Shown: positions 1 through 10,261 of the stretch, piece after piece
Layout of the letters: each line of letters opens with the position of its first letter
Numbering within the stretch: the stretch's first letter is position 1
Assembly: GCA_004151065.3 (NCBI GenBank)
Contig: NWUY0300035918.1
Coordinates: 14,515-35,621, forward strand
From: Larix sibirica
Taxonomy: Eukaryota > Streptophyta > Pinopsida > Pinales > Pinaceae
Direction: 5' to 3'
DNA length: 21,107 nucleotides
Notes under the pieces: model-generated
The model's input: only the letters and a program-made list of their open reading frames with translations
Told to the model about the DNA's origin: nothing
Databases searched by the model: none
Made by a program: the position numbers and the translations under genes

Positions 1-2
1 TG

Positions 3-419
3 TGGAAGCAATTCAAGAAATACTTTAAGAAAAATTAACTCTCTGATAGGTACCATGATGGAAAAATTAAAGAATTCAATGAGTTGAAGTTGGGCCAAAT
101 GACTATGGAGGAATATGCAAATAAATTTTTGGAGTTTCTAAGGTATGTCAAGTATATTAGAGATGATAAGGTTAAAATTCATCATTTGCTAAGTGGGATT
201 GCTCAATCCTAGTAGGATATAATTGAGTGTGACGAGCCTCAAACTCAAGGCGAGACCATAATAAATGCTAAGTATTGTTATGGTCAAGCCAAAATAAAGC
301 AAGATTTCCATAAGCCATGGAAGGACAAGAAGGATGAGAAGTTTGAGCAAAGGAAGAAGGGGTTCAAGCCTCCTCATTTCAAGAATCAACAAAGGCAGTC
401 ACCATAGGTTGTTGTCAAG
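3..419 (+). pseudogene. Decayed retrotransposon gag (capsid) fragment
   Basis: Reading from base 3 gives a continuous frame of about 138 codons that resembles the Retrotrans_gag domain of plant Ty3/gypsy elements. It opens at a Trp-x2-Phe-Lys-Lys-Tyr-Phe block, continues through a KEFNELKLGQMTMEEYANKF stretch, and ends in a Lys-rich tail (around 300-400) of the kind that precedes the zinc knuckle. In the family this protein forms the particle that packages element RNA. The frame is broken by TAA at 45-47, a double TAG at 210-215 and TAG at 405-407, so it cannot be functional. No zinc knuckle, protease or polymerase follows: sequence after about 411 is unrelated and A+T-rich. The 5' end runs off the window. 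I am confident of the gag assignment and less so of the exact lineage. Confidence 0.75.
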
Positions 420-1390
420 TAACATATATGATATCTAATTCGACATTAAATTGTCAACCGAGAATCGTAAGCTTAGAGGTGTCGGCACTATATATGCAGG
501 ATTGAAGCCGAATCTAGCCTAATCTGCCAGAAACACTCATCAACAAATGAAAAAAAATTGCAATGCAAAAAATTAATATACTAGAACCTATAATGCAGAA
601 ATTAAACTAAAAAACAAGATGCAAAGAATTAATTGACGAAAATAAAACTAAACTACACGCAATAATTTAAAAATAAAATACAGGAACCTAAACCATACTA
701 ACGAATTCACATTTAAATATTTCTAAACTTATAATCCACCCCTCGCAACAATGACATAATGACAAAATAGAAACATAAACATTTGTGTACAAAATTAAAA
801 ATAAATTACAAAATATGAAATCTATTAAGTATTTAAAAATAGACAAAATCCTATCCAAAACAAAAGTAATCAAAATGTACTATATATATATACAAATTCC
901 AAAATGTACACATTATGATAAGTAAAACAAAATACCAATTATTTTACAAAACTAATTTAATATCTCATCACAAAAGCCATATTATTTACAAAGTTAAAAG
1001 TTATAAACTATTAAATACACACTTTGAAAAAAATAAAAAATAAAATCTATTAACTTTAATTTACAAAATATGGAAAAATAAAAATATTTCTTTAACACCT
1101 GGAGACATTTACTTTGACATAATAAAAGGTGATTGCAAATAGGCTTTGGTATATATATTGTCTTATCATTTTATATACTTGCAAATATGTAAACATGCTT
1201 AAGAGTCATTATATATATGTTTGCAAGATGGAACGTGTAAATAGAAATTGCTTCAATGTTTTGACGCCGATACAGTGTAATGTTTAAACGTCGATAGGGA
1301 AAATAATTCATTATTGCAGGGCGTAGAACAATGTTGACATGACCAAAGGGTTCTATGCACTTCAAACAATGTTGCAGGAAATCTAATAAT
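420..1390. other. A+T-rich intergenic DNA, no gene seen
   Basis: The stretch is strongly A-rich on the plus strand, especially 540-1080, with many short A runs. Short minus-strand open frames at 688-873 and 1171-1365 have low-complexity Ile/Phe/Leu-rich translations typical of A+T-rich non-coding DNA. I see no motif, repeat array or RNA gene in it. Confidence 0.6.
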
Positions 1391-1391
1391 N
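1391..1391. other. Single N, probable contig join
   Basis: One ambiguous base sits between unrelated-looking flanks. The only other N, at 16237, sits at a clear assembly join, so the same convention may apply here. I see no overlap between the left and right flanks. Confidence 0.5.
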
Positions 1392-1592
1392 AGGTTTTAG
1401 TGGATGTTTTTATACGTTGCTTTTATACATACAAAATGCATTGGTGCACCCTTACTATAGATGCACATCCCTATATAATTGGAGAAAGCTATTTCTACAC
1501 AAACAATAATCGGTGTGTTTAAAATATCCGGACGCACTGATGCATCCATACAATTCATGCACCGCTTTCAGCCAAAAATGCAACCACTGTGC

Positions 1593-1628
<36 letters not shown>

Positions 1629-1769
1629 CGGGTGGTTCGAGTAATGCTATATGGAACATACGCAATTGCAACCAAACAAAGCTTAGAGACATAATTTAGA
1701 TATGCAAAGATTGAGTGGGGATTATAGGGAACAATTTATATTTCCACAAAGGATTCGTGTTGGTGAAAC
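1392..1769. other. Non-coding DNA with microsatellite
   Basis: Nothing protein-like is convincing here. A 71-codon open frame at 1479-1694 contains the AT microsatellite translated as Ile-Tyr repeats, so it is best treated as chance. Confidence 0.5.
1595..1626. repeat. (AT)16 microsatellite
   Basis: Thirty-two bases of uninterrupted alternating A and T, flanked by GCCC on the left and TTCG on the right. The length is likely to vary between individuals. Confidence 0.95.
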
Positions 1770-2890
1770 ATGAGAAATAGAAGTCCTGCATTTACTAATC
1801 ATACTGGTATTAGAGTATTTAAATCCTTAACTATGGCACAATTGCTAGTACTTTAAAGAGAACATGCACAACATGGCCATATTAGTGATGCGAGAAAGGC
1901 TAGAAGACTTAAGGGCTAGTAATGTGTATCTCCAAAAGGAAGATTGACATTTGAAGAACATGTACAAATGTTTGACTAAAGGATAGTATATATGGAAAAT
2001 AACCTAGATACTTTTGTGATAGTGTTGATGTTGTTAAATAATCACTTTGTTGAATGTTAAGGCTCGTCCGCTACTCTTATGGAAGAATGGGATAATCATG
2101 GAGTTCAACTAGTGCAATTGGTAGAGAAGGTAATTCAATTGGATACATGGCATGAGAATAGGTTCATTCAAATGATGGCTCAAATACACCAAGATTTGGT
2201 AGAGAAGGAGGCATTAACCAAGCTATGGGTAGTTGTTCAGAAGACCAAGGAAGTAAATAAACCTCCATTGCTACTGTAGAAGCCAATACCACGATCAATA
2301 CAAGCATGGTAAGCATACCTTCCTTAGACCTTTCTCAAGATAATTTTGGTGATTTTGAAAAGTATACAAAAGGCATTGGTTTGAAGCTATTAAGATAAAT
2401 GGGCTACTATGTTCAAGGGATTAAAAATAGAAGTTGGGCATCATAAGCTCCATCATGGATGAATTGATGGTCAAGTATGAAGGTATAAGTTTTGATGGAA
2501 TAAAGGAAAGGTCCATGACCATGAAGATTACTTTTATGAGGGAAAAATGAGGTGCATATTTTTCCTTCTTGTTAGAAGAAAGAGAAACAACAAATGAATA
2601 TGGTAGTACATTTCATCCTTCTTTTGGTCAATTGTACAAGGGAATCGATGAAGAAAGTTTAGAGATTCGAACTACACCAACACTCAGAAGTGGTAGCAAG
2701 ACAATCAAACAAAGCAGGAAAAAGAAGACCAAGAGGAATACATAAGGAAAGAGATCCCTAATTTGTTGTTTCTACAAGAAGAAGGGACGTAACTGAGTGC
2801 CAATTGTTGGTATTTTGAGGTTTGTTCCTTCCGTGGGAAGAAGGGCCATCCTGAGCCATGTTTTGGGAGATGTTATAGAATTATCATGTT
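1770..2890 (+). pseudogene. Broken G-patch plus double zinc-knuckle, gag-like ORF
   Basis: Three reading frames join into one protein-like order. Frame 3 (about 1770-2279) gives a charged, probably helical region that includes the clean stretch 2079-2276, rich in Glu, Gln, Leu and Val. The frame then shifts: 2282-2458 reads DFEKYTKGIGLKLLR, a stop, then MGYY, GQ/K-poor GI and a tail. This is the glycine-spaced pattern of a G-patch domain, an RNA-helicase-cofactor motif known from splicing factors such as the TFIP11/STIP family. A second shift leads into 2461-2800 (YEG and FDG motifs, then a Lys/Arg-rich stretch). This ends in a first CCHC knuckle (about 2764-2803) whose second Cys reads Tyr and whose His reads Arg. 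A second knuckle follows in another frame (2823-2861; CSFRGKKGHPEPC) with its second Cys read as Arg. Stops at 2277, 2394 and 2547, plus at least three frameshifts, make it non-functional. A retroelement gag with a captured G-patch and a decayed host RNA-binding gene both remain possible. Confidence 0.5.
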
Positions 2891-2991
2891 CACTATTGCT
2901 CAAAATAAGTAGCAATCCCTATTTTCCATATACATCCCTAAGCATTCTCCCCAAAAAAATCATTTTTTCTTAGTCCTCGTGGGGCCCCATG

Positions 2992-3009
2992 TGTTTCCTT
3001 GAAGAAACA
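2992..3009. repeat. Short inverted repeat TGTTTC/GAAACA, copy 1
   Basis: A 6-bp stem, TGTTTC and GAAACA, encloses the loop CTTGAA. The same stem with the related loop GCTTGA recurs at 4119-4136, in a similar context of CATG and poly-G neighbours. A shared ancestral repeat is likely; the function is unknown. Confidence 0.5.
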
Positions 3010-4118
3010 ATTAGGGGTACTCCAAAAAGTGCAAAAAAATAATAAATGCATGCCCCTGAGTAGGTTTCTCACGGTATGTACACTTGGAAACAATTATATA
3101 CTTGTACCAACTGCCTAAACTAGCTTTCACAAGCATAAAAGAAGGCCATTAGTTAGAAAAGGGGCAGCACATTGATTGAACATGCTTATGTTGGAGGATC
3201 AAGCATTGAATGTCCAAGGATTTTATGGTCCCTTTTCCATGAAAAAACCCTGTTTACGGTAATTTTCCCTCTTGAGTTCAAGTAGGGATCTAAATTCCCA
3301 GGATTTTTCCCTTCTTTTCAAGATCAAGGAGTGAGAGTGGAATTGTTATCCATGAGTGGTTTGAGCTAGAGGAATCCAAAACCTGGTGAAGGAGGTGTTG
3401 TAACAAGAATTTAGGTATAACTACCTTGTTGTTCACTTTTTGTTTATAAAATGAATATCTCTCTTCTTCCCTCCCAAAACTTTGGTTGATTGATTTGCTT
3501 ATTGACTAGTCAGTTAGAGGTCAAATTGATTTACCTAAAAGGTAGTTATTTTAGTTAATTACAATTTGGAATTTTTGTTGATTATTCTGGTTAATGGTTG
3601 AAAATATTTGAGAAAGGTTCATTGTTGATTTTTTGTAGGTTTAGCGTGGATTGGACTTGCAAAAGGGGTTACTACTTGGATTTGTGAATTATAACAAGGA
3701 TGCCATCTGATTGGCTCGAGGTATTTCTCAAGTTACTTTTGTTGCTTAATTTTCTAATAACTAATTGAATTGGGGAAGTAGAGTTGATTCTCTTTGAATA
3801 TGCTATGTAAGTGATACAACCCTAGTAACTAGGAACTTTTATCATCAATATAAATAATGGCCATACTAGGGATGATTCATTGGGTTACTCCTTGTATGGT
3901 TCCTTGTTTGTTTTCCCAACATTTGAAAGTGTGGTAATTGGCCAATTTGGGTTACTCAACTAGCTAGATATCAAAAGCCGAAAGTTTTTCTAGGTTTTCT
4001 CATCTTATACCATGTCTCTACATCTATTATGTTTAGAATTAACAGGTACTTGTGGGTTTCTTTCTCAATAGTTGTGGGTCCCCATGAATTTCCTTTAAGA
4101 AAAGCATGGGTACATGTG

Positions 4119-4136
4119 TGTTTCGCTTGAGAAACA
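4119..4136. repeat. Short inverted repeat TGTTTC/GAAACA, copy 2
   Basis: Same 6-bp stem as at 2992-3009, loop GCTTGA. A run of eight G follows shortly after, and another short palindrome (GGGTTT...AAACCC) lies at about 4144-4166. Confidence 0.5.
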
Positions 4137-5559
4137 TGGGGGGGGTTTCTTGCATGGAAAAACCCTTGGTTTGAAGTATTTTATGTGGCCATTTATTGGC
4201 ATTTTCTGGGATTGTAAAAGGTTCCCGGATTCATTTTTATAGGTTTAAGCATTTAGTTAGCCTTATTTCTCTCTTTTCACATCAAAAGGAAATGAAAGTA
4301 GATTTCATTTATGCTTTTCTAGGTGCATTTTTAGTGTTTTCTTGAAGGTTGCATTTTGTGGCAGTATTTTTCGGTTTTTCATAATCAATTGAAAAAGAAA
4401 AAGAATAACTACATTTCATAGGTAATTAGACATGGATTTGTTTTATTTTCATATTGTTCAGAATTTATTTGGAATGCATGGTTTCTTGAAATATTAGTAC
4501 AATTTGCTTGTTTAATTGCGAGCATATTTATAAGTTCAATGTTTTTGTAAGGGTCTTCAACATCATCAAGTTTCACATCCTTATCCCTCTCGAGTAATCA
4601 ACAACCTAAAACTAATGATTAATTAAAAGGAACTAGAATTTTTGTTGTAGAGCACCAACATAGTCTAGGATTATAGCCTCAGTGTAGGAATGGAGAAGAA
4701 ACTTTATTATGCTATACAACCAAAATTATAATATATAGGGAGTGTAAAAATCCATTAGTAATGAAAATCATGCTTAAGCCAAACATCAAGCACTAGGTCA
4801 AACTATGAAAGTATAAATATTTTCCCTTGTTTGATTGCTTAGTGAGCCACGCATTTTTGTCAACTTTAGATGAAGTGGTAATTCCTTTGGGTGACACCAT
4901 TTCCATGTGAGGTTTTGGTTCTAAGACTCAAATCCTGTGTTCCCTACCCATATGTAAAAACATAACCCGCGATTGTTTTACTCGACTATTTTATCACAAA
5001 TTGATATCATGAGTTTCCTTTCTTTAGCATAGATCCATAGGAGACTATAAGTGGGAAGTACTTATGGTACCTGAGATGGACACATGACATCCGCCTTAAC
5101 TCCCTTGGAGGGTGCCGAACTTTGTGAGGGTACTTGCACCTTGAGTGATTGTTGTGAGAGAGTTACCATAATTGTCGCTCATTATTTTGTTGGTTAGACT
5201 TGGGCCCTAATCATCCTAGGTTGAATTTTTGAAGGTCATTTGAATTGTCTCTTCACCAAATGAGTGTTTGGGGCTTCATCACCCTATAATATGCCTTTGG
5301 GAGATTTCTGCTAACTGTTGTTAGTCACTCAGGAATTTTTAGTGCGGTGATTGTTTGAGGTAGCTTGCCTACGCTACATTCGTAGGTGTTGGTTGGTTTA
5401 AGGTGGATTATCAACCACTTTGCCACTCTTGAAGAAACAAAGGCATTTACTTTGAAAGAACATAGCCTCCCACTTTAAGGTAAAGACTCAATCTAAGCAC
5501 ACTTGCTAGTGTGTCGAGTGAAAAATTAAGATATTATAAACAATCTTGAAATAAAATCT

Positions 5560-7375
5560 AGACCGAAAGAAGGCCGAGACCTTGAAGGACTTGATGATCA
5601 AAGATATTTATAATGACCAATTATAGGAAGGGATCCTACCCCCCTTCCTATTGATGATTTTGAACCTCCCAAGATTGATGAAATTCCTGGGTTGTCCTTC
5701 GATAATTTTAATCTCCTACTCACTGACCCTCATAGTCCACTTATTTTGCATGCACACGACTTCTCTCATAGAGATCTTGTCATGCATCCAAACCATTTAA
5801 GTTAGTGGAATAATATGAGTAATTTTGTTAGTACACTAATTGTTGGTGGAACCCATACCCCCTGGTCTAGTGTCACTATTGTGGGTAATAATCATCTTGT
5901 GTCTGATATCTTGATAGTGGGCATGAATCCTTCTATTTATGGGACATCCATAGGGCCTATAACTTTGGTTACTCCTATTAGTGATTTTGGTACCTCACTC
6001 GATTATTCTTAGAATAACATCCCCTTTTCTTTTGCTATGTTGACATTTAATGTTATTTCCCCTCTTATCTTTCCCAACCTGAATGTGTCGATGGGTAGTT
6101 CTGCTATCCCATTCACATCCAGTGGTGGGCACATCCATGCATCCATAGCCTCTTTAGGAAGTAGTTACTTTTAGTTGATTGGTTTCCAACTGGAAATGAC
6201 GCATTTTACAGAACATGAAACTTAATGAGCATTTCTTTTCTATAGAACACTGAGTTCCAGTTGTACCCACTTTATACCCCCTGTGGAGGAAAACCATCAG
6301 GGGAAAAATTCTTTGGGGACAATACAATGCATAAACCAATGATGGGGAAACCCCAGAATTCATGGAACTTGTTTTCCCAAACTAAATTTTTGTTTCTAGC
6401 AACATTGAATCTCACAGATTTGAAAAAACTTAGAAATGACACATTGAAACCGAATCCAAATTAGCCTCCTATCTAGACCAAGTTGCCTTTAGACATCCCA
6501 AAGTTCAAAGATAAAGTTGGAGAGGAACCCACTATTCATCCGACGATGTTCCATATATGGTGTTCTTCCAACTCATTGATGGAAGACAATATTAGGTTAA
6601 AACTCTTCTAGTACACCTTGATTGGGGGTGCCAATAAATGGTATATAGAGATTGTGAGCTCTGCTTATAGTGAATTTGTATCCCTAGACATGCAATTTCT
6701 AATGCACTTCCAAGCGCCATTCTAATATAAGATGGGAAACGAGTTGTTAACGTATTTGTGACAAGAAATCACCACCCACATATACAAACATGTTCATGAA
6801 TGGAGAAGGAGCCGATGCATTATCAAAGCACATATCCTTGATGCTATTTTAATTGACTAGTTTGTTAAGTTGTTATTGCCATATATAGATTATAAGGATG
6901 TGTCTCTTTTGGTGGTGACCACTAGATATAAGTCCATAGTGAGAGCTAAACAATTAGATTGGGTCTATTCCCATTCTAGGGTCCTTTATGATAAATTAAC
7001 TAATGCACCGTAGGTCGAAATACACCCGTTGAAATTGAAACCAATACCACACATCAACAGTGTCATTGGTTATGTTGAGAATATTGCAATGAGATGAGTG
7101 TCTATTCATATGGGACAATTGTTCCTATATTCTAATTCAACAACTTATGCTTTGAACAATGCTAGCACCAAAGGCCCAATGCAATGCTCTAATGTCCTTT
7201 TAGTTCATTCCTTTGATAAGAAATGGAACCAACACTTTATAGGTAAAAATAAAGGGTTTGGAAATAACAATAACAACAATGATGGAGTGGGAATGAAAGA
7301 TAAAAAGAAGGTTAAGTTTCCTTGCAATTTATTCCAATATGACCACCTTACTCATTAATGCCCTAAATGATATGG
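5560..7375 (+). pseudogene. Ty3-type gag relic with CCHC knuckle
   Basis: The N-terminal part reads in frame 1 from about 5560 to 6170, and the clean piece 5815-6009 lies within it. The reading then moves to frame 3 near 6180-6261 and stays there to 7375. The capsid core lies at about 6483-7000. It has LDIPKFKDK, a WCSSNSLMEDNIRLKLF block, KWYIE, and a HEWRR-like block near 6796. The tail at 7098-7358 is Asn- and Lys-rich and ends in a degenerate CCHC knuckle at about 7323-7365: CNLFQYDHLTH, a stop, then CPK, with the second Cys read as Phe. Stops at 6462 and 6609, and further ones, break the frame. In the family, Gag assembles the particle and binds element RNA through the knuckle. The assignment is strong; the exact start is a guess. 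Confidence 0.8.
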
Positions 7376-7859
7376 AGGAATCTCATTGCTTGTTGGCATA
7401 TCGGTAAGCGGCTCGAAAACCTAGTTTTATAATCAATCCTTTTCCCTCTCAGGCCCAACAGTTAATTGTTGGGATCCTAAATAACCCTAGACTCCCACAA
7501 AGGGGTAAGCATGTGGCCCTTTCTCAAGGAGGAAGTTCATTGAATGCCAATGTCTACATGTGTGAATGAGAGATAAATGTTCAAACTAGGGAAAACATTT
7601 ATGCTGCTTCTAAGTCTAATTCTAAGAACAAAGAGGCATCTATGTTACAACCACCACTTTCTCTTCATATAGATAAATTGATTATTTATGCAATAAATCA
7701 CCCTCCCAACGATGTATTATGAATATCCGTGCACAATCCTATTGTTCAAGCTACTCAGAATTATAATATTATTGAGGATTTAACACAAGTGTTGTGTGCC
7801 ATGTCTTCCCAAGAGGTTCTTTAGAGTTTCCTCGCATAATGTAAGACTTTTTTGTAGGA
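7376..7859 (+). pseudogene. Poorly preserved gag-protease linker
   Basis: This stretch joins the knuckle to the protease in the relic and reads with frequent stops in all three forward frames. No domain is recognisable. It is assigned to the element by position only. Confidence 0.5.
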
Positions 7860-8520
7860 TATAGGTGGGTTTGACTAGTCTAACGCACACTTGATCACTT
7901 TTGACATGGACAAATAAAAAACCACACCTCCCTCATTACGTCGCTTTTGAGGTCCAGGTCTGGCCTCTTGGTACTAACATTTTTTCGCACCGTTGTTGAT
8001 GAAGGAGCATCAATGTGTGTCACATCTCTATTGCGTTGGAGATATATAAGTTTTTTAGAGATTATTTTGTCTCCCCTAATGTTAATTGCAATTGATGGTT
8101 GATATTTTGGACCTTGTGGAGTCATACCCTCATTCCTTGTTGAATTGGGGGGCAAAACAATCTCAGTGGATTCAAGGTTGACGATGCTTCATTAGATTAC
8201 AACCTCCTTTTGGGACGTAACTATATGTATGATATGACCACGATGGTGTCATCATATTTTGACCAATTCATTTCCCCCAGCAGGAGCAAATTGTCACCAT
8301 TGATCAATTATCATACTGACGATTGAATCTAACTTCCACCTTGGGATCAAATGTTCTCTTGGTGGATAATTCCACAAGGGCATGTGAAAACATGGGTGTT
8401 GGATTATATTCCACCCTAGTGGAAACTTTTAATATTCCTTCACCCATGAATTACATCGAATCTCATATGATATATGAGATTTCATCAGTTGTGATAGATC
8501 TTAAAGATTTTCCATGAAAT
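7860..8520 (+). pseudogene. Retropepsin-like protease relic of the Ty3 element
   Basis: A pre-protease segment at about 7933-7985 is out of register with the active-site segment. That segment reads in frame 3 from about 7992 as VVDEGASMCV. It occupies the place of the aspartic protease D-T/S-G-A motif, with Glu in the usual Thr/Ser position. A flap-like FGPCGVIPSF block follows at about 8107-8136, and then LGGK. After a shift to frame 2 at about 8177, the block DASLDYNLLLGRNY (8180-8221) matches the second conserved hydrophobic-Leu-Gly-Arg block of retropepsins. A further shift to frame 1 near 8282 gives IVTIDQLSY and the open stretch to 8517. In the family this enzyme cleaves the Gag-Pol precursor. 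Stops and three frames make it dead. Confidence 0.7.
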
Positions 8521-8969
8521 AGGGTACCAAGATACACTACTCGACATCTTTTAAAACATCTTATTTGGAGAATGATCCTCGGATATTACCCAATCTATTT
8601 GCTTCAAGGGACGGAAGAGGATATGTTGGATCAAATTTTCCATTTTCTATGGTAGAAATCACTTACCAAACTATTTAGTCAACTACTGTAAACATTGATC
8701 ATGTTTCTCTTCATTAGGAAGAGCTTGATCAATTTACCTAGCCTATTTGGGATTTCAGTTCTCTTGCATCATAGGACTCCTTGGATATGGTCTTTCCCTT
8801 CGATGATGCCATTATCGAAGCGGTGACTAGTTCTAAGAGACCCTTGGAAGACATGCATCATAGGTCATATTTCCTCCCCGAGTTGAATAAGTTGGAGGCT
8901 AATAAAACGATTTTTGCCACGTCAAGAGATTTCAATTAGTACAAGAGTTTCCTTTCATTTATGAGGTAT
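8521..8969 (+). pseudogene. Protease-RT spacer of the Ty3 element
   Basis: No enzymatic domain is visible, but a readable segment at about 8779-8934 includes FPFDDAIIEAVTSSKRPLED and then HHRSYFLPEL. This kind of acidic spacer commonly separates protease and RT in plant Ty3 relics. The frame is broken on both sides. Confidence 0.5.
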
Positions 8970-9567
8970 ATGTAGGGGGGAATATGTCTAATATTTCAAA
9001 GACCATGCCCATTTATATTTCCAATACTTGAAATTTTGTGGAAAACATCATGATATGAGTATTTTTCTCCATGAGAAGTGAAAGTATATACTACTCTCTT
9101 CAAGGAATTTTGCGAAGTGTTTTCTTGGACCTATAAAGAAATGTCAGGAATTGACCCCTTACTAGTTGAACATGAAACTGATACTTATGAGAATGTGTAA
9201 CATGTTCGGAAAAAAATAAGAATGATTAATCCCTGAAAAGAAAAAACCATTAATGCAGAGGTGGAAAAATTGTTGAAAGCTAACTTCATCTACCAAGACT
9301 TTCCCATTGAACGGGTATCGAATCCCTTTCCCGTAGACAAAAAAAGAAAGGAAAATTTGTGTTGTATTAATTTTTGAGATCTGAACAATGCTTGTACAAT
9401 GGACAATTAATCTACCCCATTCATTGTTCAAATCATCCATGTGTGCACCAAAAGAAAAATATTTTCCCTCATGGATGGATTTTCAAGATACAATCAGATC
9501 CAAATTTATCCGAAAGGCTAGCACAAAACCACATTTATTTGCCCCTAGGACAAATTTTCCTACGAGA
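8970..9567 (+). pseudogene. Reverse transcriptase N-terminal fragment, truncated
   Basis: The frame contains the RT entry region: EFCEVFSWTYKEMSGIDP at about 9108-9158, then VEHET, AEVEKLLKANFIY (about 9258-9296), ERVSNPFPVDKK, a DLNNAC block (9381-9398), and FSLMDGFSRYNQIQI (about 9462-9506). The Asp in MDGFS corresponds to the first catalytic Asp of RT block A. The YxDD box, thumb, RNase H and integrase are missing because the match stops at about 9567. In-frame stops (for example TAA at 9408 and TAG near 9517) add to the damage. In the family the enzyme copies element RNA into DNA. Alternative overlapping frames at 9374-9681 are shadows of this fragment plus the unrelated right flank. Confidence 0.8.
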
Positions 9568-10261
9568 ACACTCTCACCTAGGCATGAGAGACTCACACAC
9601 CCATTCACCCAAAATCAACTAAGAATTATGCTCTCTCCTAACTTCATTTACGTTCGCCTTCGCAGACCCACACCCTCATAGACATAAATACTTATACTAA
9701 TGCCATCACTGAGACTCGTTTGCACATGATTCGCCACATTCGTTTACGTTCACCTTCACTCCCATGTCATTTTACCCTACATATATGCTTGTCGCCTTAC
9801 CCACACGTGTAGACACTCTACCCTCCTACATTGTTATAGACGTATCCCAACACCAACATGTTTGCTACCCTAATATGTTGATTTGTAGATTGTGAAGAGA
9901 GAGAGAGAGAGAGAGAGAGTTGGTTGTAGGTGACTAGACTTGAGTCTTAAGACTGACACAGTGAGTTCTGCTACTCATGCATGCATGAGAAGCCATGAAT
10001 TAAAGCTACAAGTGTATCCTTAGTGTGAGGAAACCTATTGGACTCTTTATATGCACACATTGGAAGCACTTTGCAAGATGGATTACTCGAGAGATCCGAA
10101 TTGGTGAAGGGGATTCCTGAGCCTAGAAGGTGTTGTGTGGGGCATGTATTGGGGAGCCAATTTTATGTTAGTTTTTTTAGGCTACCATAAAGATTTGTGT
10201 GAGCATTACGATTGGAATGGAGAGAAGAATGGGTTGTGGTCTGAGATATAGAAACCTGTAG
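9568..10261. other. Non-coding DNA with composition shift and (GA)n
   Basis: Just past the RT break the plus strand becomes rich in CAC, CCC and TTC triplets up to about 9880, unlike the A/T-rich relic to the left. No protein match was recognised. After the GA tract, composition returns to average. Confidence 0.5.
9896..9919. repeat. (GA)12 microsatellite
   Basis: Twenty-four bases of perfect alternating A and G, followed by TTGGTTG. It is bounded on the left by TGTGA. Confidence 0.95.

Larger units (their letters stand above)
2891..5559. other. Long non-coding stretch, possible element leader or LTR
   Basis: No frame longer than about 60 codons and no protein motif was recognised over 2.7 kb. 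Composition is T-rich on the plus strand in 3400-4560. A possible promoter-like TATAAAAT lies at 3446-3453, but nothing confirms that it is used. Because a plus-strand Ty3-type gag begins at about 5560, the right part could be that element's LTR and untranslated leader. I did not find a clear tRNA-primer binding site or a matching LTR pair, so this is inference from position only. Confidence 0.4.
5560..9567 (+). mobile_element. Truncated Ty3/gypsy-type retrotransposon relic
   Basis: About 4 kb of plus-strand sequence reads in the order gag, CCHC knuckle, protease, linker and N-terminal reverse transcriptase. This is the order of Ty3/gypsy (Metaviridae) polyproteins with a fused or adjacent gag and pol. 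Domain identities rest on conserved blocks described in the three sub-entries. RNase H, integrase and the rest of the RT are absent, and no LTR pair was found, so this is an internal fragment. Many stops and at least four frame changes show long decay. The right limit is abrupt within the RT fingers/palm region at about 9567, after which the sequence becomes C- and CAC-rich and unrelated. Confidence 0.8.

Noticed and set aside
1479-1694. 71-codon open frame
   Set aside because: Its centre is the AT microsatellite translated as Ile-Tyr, and there is no other support.
2891-5559. LTR and primer binding site for the Ty3 relic
   Set aside because: I looked for a TGGTATCAGAGC-like site and for a matching LTR pair and found neither by eye.
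9374-9681. Two overlapping open frames of 82 and 97 codons
   Set aside because: They are alternative frames across the RT fragment and its unrelated C-rich flank. The true RT reading is in the third frame.
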